Origin: Chloroflexota bacterium
Lineage (GTDB): Bacteria; Chloroflexota; UBA6077; CF-72
NCBI GenBank assembly: GCA_019242065.1
Contig: JAFAWJ010000360.1
Span: 1 to 8,839, forward strand
Direction of reading: 5' to 3'
Length of the DNA stretch: 8,839 bases
The notes below the pieces were generated by a model. That model saw nothing but the letters and a program-made list of their open reading frames with translations. It did no database searches and was not told the DNA's origin. Positions 5,477 through 8,839 of the stretch are shown piece by piece; position 1 is the first letter of the stretch; every line of letters starts with the position of its first letter. Made by a program: the position numbers and the translations under genes.

Positions 5477-6700
5477 CTATGCGCGGCTGAACGTGAACCC
5501 TGGCGGCGTCTGCAGGCCCAGGATGGACTTGGTCCAGGCCACCGCGTGCCAGTCCCAGGTCAGGCCGTGATGCGCGGCCGCCGCGTTCGTATCGCGCCAC
5601 AGGCGCTGAAAATCTGAGCTCTCGAACAGGCCGCTGCCGCCGCACTCCTCGTACAGCATGTTGATGGTCTTGCGGCACGTCTGCGCCGTGAACGCCTGGT
5701 CGCGGCGGCACTTGGCGCGCGCCTCGGCGGTCACCTCAGGCGCCGGCAGGCAGCGATAGCGCTGGGCGTTCTGCAGACCTGTCGCGTGTACGGAGTCCAC
5801 CTGCGCCACGGCCTGCGCGTAGCGCGCCATGTTCACCAGCAGCCCGTCGTCGACGTTGGCTGACTTGGACCGCAGCCGCTCTTCGTACGCCTGGAGGAAG
5901 CCGCGCGCGGCGCCCACCGCCGGGGCGGCCATCGCCGCCGTGAAGTTGGCCGACGAGATCGCTCCATACATTGGGTGCGTGTTGATCTGGCGACCGGGCG
6001 CCTGTCCGTCCTCGAGAGCCGTGTTGATCAGGGTCCGCCCCTCGGGGACAAAGACGTCCTCCACGACGATGGTCTTGCTGCCGGTGCCCTTGAGCCCGAC
6101 CGTATACCAGTCGTCGATGATGACAAAATCTTCGCGAGGTATGAGCAGCCAGCGGCGCTCGGGCGGCGCATCCTCGGGCGCGTCGGGGCGCTTGATCGGC
6201 ACCGCCGCGGTCAGCCAGTTGCAGTGGTCGACGCCGCTCGAGAAGAAGCCGCGACCCGTCCAGCGGTAGCCGCCGTCCACGGGCACCACGTCGCCGACGG
6301 TATTGACGACCGACGACGCCAGCGTGTTCGGGTTGCTCCACAGCTCTTCCTGCGCCGCGGCCGGAAACAGGGCCAGCAGCCACATGTGTGCCGTCCACAG
6401 CATGTGCACCCAGCCCGTAGACGGACAGGCCGACGCCAGCTCGATCGTCACGTCGATCATCGCTTCGCTGCCCAGCTCAGAACCGCCGAAGCGTTTCGGC
6501 GTCATGAGCCCATACAGGCCGTTTTCGAGCAGGTCGGTCACGTTGTCGGGCGCCAGGTGCCGCAAACGCTCCGTCTCGGGCACGCGCTCACGCAGTTTGG
6601 GCTTGAGAGCCCGCGCGCGCTCGATCGCTTCGTCATAGCTCCCCGGCACCGCGGGCGCCGATTTCAGCGTATAGACAGGTCGCTCGTCGACTTGAACCAA
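5477..6700 (-). CDS. Group D flavin-dependent monooxygenase, acyl-CoA dehydrogenase fold (HsaA/HpaB-C2-like)
   Basis: Oxygenase component of a two-component flavin monooxygenase, 407 residues from the chosen start. Group D members (3-HSA hydroxylase HsaA, p-hydroxyphenylacetate C2 hydroxylase) use reduced FMN/FAD supplied by a separate reductase to hydroxylate aromatic substrates. Seen: N-terminal LLENGLYGLMTPKRFGGSE; SACPSTGWVHMLWTAHMWLL in the helical domain; a middle beta-domain with GRGFFSSGVDHCNWLTAAV and VGLKGTGSKTIVVEDVFVPE; and the C-terminal ECGGSGLFESSDFQRLWRD (352-370) followed by His377-His378. The GGSxLF...QRLWRD...HH pattern favours the hydroxylase branch over true acyl-CoA dehydrogenases, where a catalytic Glu and CoA use would be expected. 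TTG 6700 is preferred to ATG 6757 because GGGAGGA lies 6 nt before it and it avoids overlap with the divergent gene. No reductase is visible. An N-oxygenase role cannot be excluded. Confidence 0.85.
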   Translation of the reverse strand: MVQVDERPVYTLKSAPAVPGSYDEAIERARALKPKLRERVPETERLRHLAPDNVTDLLENGLYGLMTPKRFGGSELGSEAMIDVTIELASACPSTGWVHMLWTAHMWLLALFPAAAQEELWSNPNTLASSVVNTVGDVVPVDGGYRWTGRGFFSSGVDHCNWLTAAVPIKRPDAPEDAPPERRWLLIPREDFVIIDDWYTVGLKGTGSKTIVVEDVFVPEGRTLINTALEDGQAPGRQINTHPMYGAISSANFTAAMAAPAVGAARGFLQAYEERLRSKSANVDDGLLVNMARYAQAVAQVDSVHATGLQNAQRYRCLPAPEVTAEARAKCRRDQAFTAQTCRKTINMLYEECGGSGLFESSDFQRLWRDTNAAAAHHGLTWDWHAVAWTKSILGLQTPPGFTFSRA

Positions 6701-6755
6701 GGTCGTTCCTCCCGGTGTGTCCCGAGCTTGCCATACGCATGGCCTGCGCGCCAGC
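6701..6755. promoter_or_regulatory. Divergent promoter region with a 14-bp dyad
   Basis: This 55-bp gap separates the minus-strand flavin monooxygenase from the plus-strand MetE-like gene. It contains GCCAT-ACGC-ATGGC (6730-6743), a perfect 5-bp-arm dyad, with TACGCA (6734-6739) as a possible plus-strand -10 giving a leader of about 10 nt. No strong -35 is seen for either direction. A shared regulator site is possible but not shown. Confidence 0.35.
6707..6713 (-). promoter_or_regulatory. Shine-Dalgarno sequence deciding the TTG start at 6700
   Basis: On the minus strand these bases read GGGAGGA, a near-ideal ribosome binding site, followed by 6 nt and TTG (6700-6698). No comparable site precedes the longer ATG at 6757, and the 19 residues that ATG would add are unlike the family N-terminus. 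Confidence 0.75.
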
Positions 6756-7883
6756 ATGCGTGGCGTGATCCGCTCTGATCAGATCGGCAGCCTGGTGCGG
6801 CCCGAGACGCTGCTGGACGCGCGTGACGCCTTCCACGCCGGTCGCCTCACGCTCGAGCAACTGCGGGCGGTCGAGAACGACGCCATCGACCAGGCGTTGC
6901 GAATGCAGCGCGACGTGGGCATTGGCATCTTCACCGACGGGGAGATGCGCCGTGACGCCTGGCAGACGAACTTCAGTCAGGCGGTCGAAGGCTTCGAAGC
7001 GGATTACCCGGTACGCGAGGTACGACTCACGGACGGAACAGCCGTCAAGCTAGAAATGCACAGCAAGGCGGTGGTCGGCAAGTTGCGCGCGACGCGGCGG
7101 CTGACCGGCGTGGATGCCGAGTTCATGAAGACGCATTCGCCCGGACCGTTCAAGATCACCATGCCCGGTCCAACCACGGTCGGACGTGGCGGCTGGCGCG
7201 AGGGCACCACCAACGCGGCCTACGGCTCGTTGCGCGAGCTATATGCCGATTGCGCCAGCATCGTGCGCGGCGAGATGCTGGCCCTGGTCGCGGACGGCGC
7301 AAGCTACATCCAGCTCGACGAAGCCTTCACCAACCTCGCGCATGAAAGCGCAGTCCAGGCCATGCGCGACCGCGGTGAAGATCCTGAGACAACGCTGGCC
7401 GATCAGATCGAGTTCGAAAACGTGTGCTACGACGCCGTCCGCGGCCAGGGTGTCACGCTTGGGGCGCACCTGTGTCGCGGCAGCCGCTCGTCGGCGCCCA
7501 AGCCGGCGCTGATCGATCCCAATCGACAGGGCCGCGACTTCGACTGGCTGGCTGAGCGTCTGTTCGACCAGCTGCACGCCGACCGCTTCCTGTTCGAGTG
7601 GGACACGGGCTTTCAGGCGCTGCGCTTCCTGCCGCCCGGCAAGGTCGCCGTGCTGGGGATCGTGACCAGCCTGTACCCCGAGCTCGAACCCAGAGACCAG
7701 CTTCTGCGCTGCGTCGAGGCGGCTTCGAAGTACTGTGCCGTGGACCAGCTGGCGTTGAGCACGCAGTGCGGCTTTCAGGGCTCCGGCACTCGCGATGGCG
7801 CCCACATGAGCGCCGATCAGCAGCGGCGCAAGCTGGAGCTGGTCGTGGATGCCGCGCATCAGATCTGGCCTACGAGCTCGTGA
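6756..7883 (+). CDS. MetE C-terminal-like cobalamin-independent methyltransferase
   Basis: A 375-residue protein matching only the catalytic C-terminal half of cobalamin-independent methionine synthase, the stand-alone form seen in the YxjG/YxjH and archaeal MetE types. MetE transfers methyl from methyltetrahydrofolate to homocysteine using zinc. Seen: GSLVRP near the N-terminus (11-16), FTDGEMRRDAW (59-69), TMPGPTT (135-141), IQLDEAFTN (185-193), and all four probable zinc ligands: His238 and Cys240 in AHLCRG, Glu281 in FEWDTG, Cys338 in STQCGF. ATG 6756 is chosen because the preceding 13 codons are unlike the family and it clears the divergent ribosome binding site; an in-frame GTG at 6765 is an alternative. 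There is no clear Shine-Dalgarno. The setting beside flavin monooxygenases suggests a specialised methyl acceptor or donor, perhaps demethylation, rather than housekeeping methionine synthesis (inference). Confidence 0.87.
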   Translation: MRGVIRSDQIGSLVRPETLLDARDAFHAGRLTLEQLRAVENDAIDQALRMQRDVGIGIFTDGEMRRDAWQTNFSQAVEGFEADYPVREVRLTDGTAVKLEMHSKAVVGKLRATRRLTGVDAEFMKTHSPGPFKITMPGPTTVGRGGWREGTTNAAYGSLRELYADCASIVRGEMLALVADGASYIQLDEAFTNLAHESAVQAMRDRGEDPETTLADQIEFENVCYDAVRGQGVTLGAHLCRGSRSSAPKPALIDPNRQGRDFDWLAERLFDQLHADRFLFEWDTGFQALRFLPPGKVAVLGIVTSLYPELEPRDQLLRCVEAASKYCAVDQLALSTQCGFQGSGTRDGAHMSADQQRRKLELVVDAAHQIWPTSS

Positions 7884-7888
7884 GCTCG
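7873..7888 (+). repeat. Short hairpin-capable dyad at the end of the MetE-like gene
   Basis: CGAGCT-CGTG-AGCTCG can form a 6-bp stem with a 4-nt loop and overlaps the TGA stop (7881-7883). No T-run follows directly (the nearest T-rich bases are about 18 nt downstream), so it is at most a weak or attenuating terminator before the next gene. Confidence 0.3.
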
Positions 7889-7930
7889 GCGTGCGCTCGG
7901 CGCAGTATTGTTTGGCTAGTGTGAGGTTGA

Positions 7931-7935
7931 AGAGG
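7931..7935 (+). promoter_or_regulatory. Shine-Dalgarno sequence of the 7944 gene
   Basis: AGAGG, 8 nt before ATG 7944. In-frame GTG codons at 7935 and 7938 sit too close to or inside this site, which favours the ATG. Confidence 0.5.
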
Positions 7936-7943
7936 TGGTGGCC

Positions 7944-8839
7944 ATGTCCAGGCGATTGACGTTCGGCGCCTACGCCTTGCCGAGTTACCACGCCGAGTCC
8001 GACCCGCCGCAGGCAACGTTCATGCGCCAGCAACTCGACCTGCTGGCCGCCGCCGATCCGCTCGGGTTCGACAGCGTGTGGATCAACGAGCATCACTTCG
8101 ACACCTGGGGCGGGCTGATGTCGGCGCCCACCCTGGTGCTGGCCGGCCTGAGCCAGCGCACGCAGCATGTGCGGCTGGGCACCTCGATCGCCGTGCTCGG
8201 CATGCACCACCCGCTCGAGGTAGCCGAACAGATGGCCACGCTCGACCTGATGTCGGGCGGCCGCCTGGAGTTCGGCATCGGCCGCGGCAGCGAGCCATTC
8301 GACTACGAGACCTACGGGATCGACTACGCCGAGGCGCAGGCGCGCACGGTGGAGGCGCTCGACGTCATTCTCGCGTCCTGGACGAGCACGCCCTTCAGCC
8401 ACAGCGGGACGTACTACCAGGTGCCGACGGCGGAGCTCTGGCCACTGCCCCAACAGCGCCCCTACCCGCCGGTGTGGGTCTCGTGTTCGAGCAGCCGCGC
8501 GAATTTCGAGTGGACGGCGCAGCGCGGCTACAACCTGCTGACGCTCGGCTTTCCCCGACCGGTGGCGGAGTTTGCGGAGACGGTTCGCATCTACCGTGAC
8601 GAGTGGCAGCGGGTCGGTCGGGATCCGGCTGAGTATCAGATTGGCACGCTGTATCACACGATCGTGTGCGAAACCAGCGAGCAGGCGCGCACGTTGGCGG
8701 TGCAGTGCTTCCGTCGCTTCCTGGCGGGCCTGCGGGATTCGGCGCTGCGGCCGACGCGGTTTTCGCAGTCGCGGCGCCCGTCGACAGCGCTGGCCGACCT
8801 GGACATCGGGCAACTGATCGATCAGGCGCGGCTGATCGC
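7944..8839 (+). CDS. LLM-class flavin-dependent oxidoreductase, 3' end beyond the window (partial)
   Basis: Second luciferase-like monooxygenase; 298 codons are present and open to the last base, with the C-terminus missing because the window ends. Seen: LTFGAYALPSYH at the start, DPLGFDSVWINEHHF (38-52) with the EHH motif at 49-51, SQRTQHVRLGTSIAVL, HHPLEVAEQMATLDLMSGGR (the characteristic LLM unit), GIGRGSEPFDYETYGI, and TAELWPLPQQRPYPPVWVS, the flavin-side segment shared with the paralogue at 2983. The RG(S/T) turn, EHHF and the PxPxQxPxPP segment are common to both, but they differ enough elsewhere to suggest different substrates. ATG 7944 has an AGAGG site; GTG 7935/7938 are alternatives. 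It lies 60 nt downstream of the MetE-like gene on the same strand, so co-transcription is plausible. FMN or F420 use cannot be decided. Confidence 0.9.
   Translation, partial: MSRRLTFGAYALPSYHAESDPPQATFMRQQLDLLAAADPLGFDSVWINEHHFDTWGGLMSAPTLVLAGLSQRTQHVRLGTSIAVLGMHHPLEVAEQMATLDLMSGGRLEFGIGRGSEPFDYETYGIDYAEAQARTVEALDVILASWTSTPFSHSGTYYQVPTAELWPLPQQRPYPPVWVSCSSSRANFEWTAQRGYNLLTLGFPRPVAEFAETVRIYRDEWQRVGRDPAEYQIGTLYHTIVCETSEQARTLAVQCFRRFLAGLRDSALRPTRFSQSRRPSTALADLDIGQLIDQARLI

Noticed and set aside
5477..6700. Assignment as a classical acyl-CoA dehydrogenase
   Set aside because: The C-terminal GGSGLF...QRLWRD...HH pattern and the absence of a fatty-acid gene context favour the group D monooxygenase branch, although the fold is shared.
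7239..8813. Open minus-strand frame of 524 codons across the MetE-like gene and the last monooxygenase
   Set aside because: It lies antisense to two well-recognised plus-strand genes, has low-complexity Arg/His/Ala/Gln-rich composition with no domain, and reads across their intergenic gap. It is a typical high-GC shadow frame.
1..8839. CRISPR array, tRNA/rRNA genes, insertion sequence or phage elements
   Set aside because: No regularly spaced repeats, transposase or integrase motifs, or structured RNA gene patterns were seen on either strand.

Overview
The window is a high-GC bacterial chromosome segment, roughly two thirds G+C by eye. It has densely packed genes on both strands and no mobile element, RNA gene or CRISPR array that I can see. 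Several starts lack a Shine-Dalgarno sequence and instead carry a TANNNT-like -10 box 7-8 nt before the start codon, which points to leaderless transcription. That habit, the GTG/TTG starts and the gene content (TIGR00027-type methyltransferase, AHSA1/ArsR pair, luciferase-like monooxygenases, amidase) fit Chloroflexota, Dormibacterota or Actinomycetota. I favour a soil Chloroflexota-like organism, but this is an inference of low certainty.

Left part (1-2800). A minus-strand SAM-dependent methyltransferase (8-880) is divergent from a compact plus-strand operon: a cysteine-free ArsR-type repressor (985-1317), an AHSA1/SRPBCC ligand-binding protein (1314-1790, 4-nt overlap) and a small conserved protein of unknown function (1791-2204, abutting). 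The operon promoter carries two adjacent 16-bp GTAAC-N6-G(T/C)TAC sites over its -35 and spacer, a good candidate for an autoregulatory operator. A convergent minus-strand DHFR/RibD-like reductase (2214-2801) closes this part.

Middle (2983-5468). A luciferase-like flavin monooxygenase (2983-4092) is followed by an amidase-signature hydrolase. The amidase reading frame clearly extends upstream of its first ordinary start codon (GTG 4227), to an ATC codon at 4122 that sits exactly where a leaderless ATG would be expected behind a TACAAT box.

Right part (5477-8839). A minus-strand group D flavin monooxygenase with an acyl-CoA-dehydrogenase fold (HsaA-like, best start TTG at 6700) is divergent from a short MetE-C-terminal-like, zinc-site-containing methyltransferase (6756-7883). 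This is followed by a second luciferase-like monooxygenase that runs off the window end (from 7944).

Taken together, 2983-8839 holds three flavin-dependent oxygenases of two folds, an amidase and a cobalamin-independent methyltransferase. This looks like a catabolic or xenobiotic-handling neighbourhood for an amide-containing or methylated substrate. No flavin reductase, transporter or dedicated regulator for it is visible here, so the substrate and the unity of the pathway are inference only.
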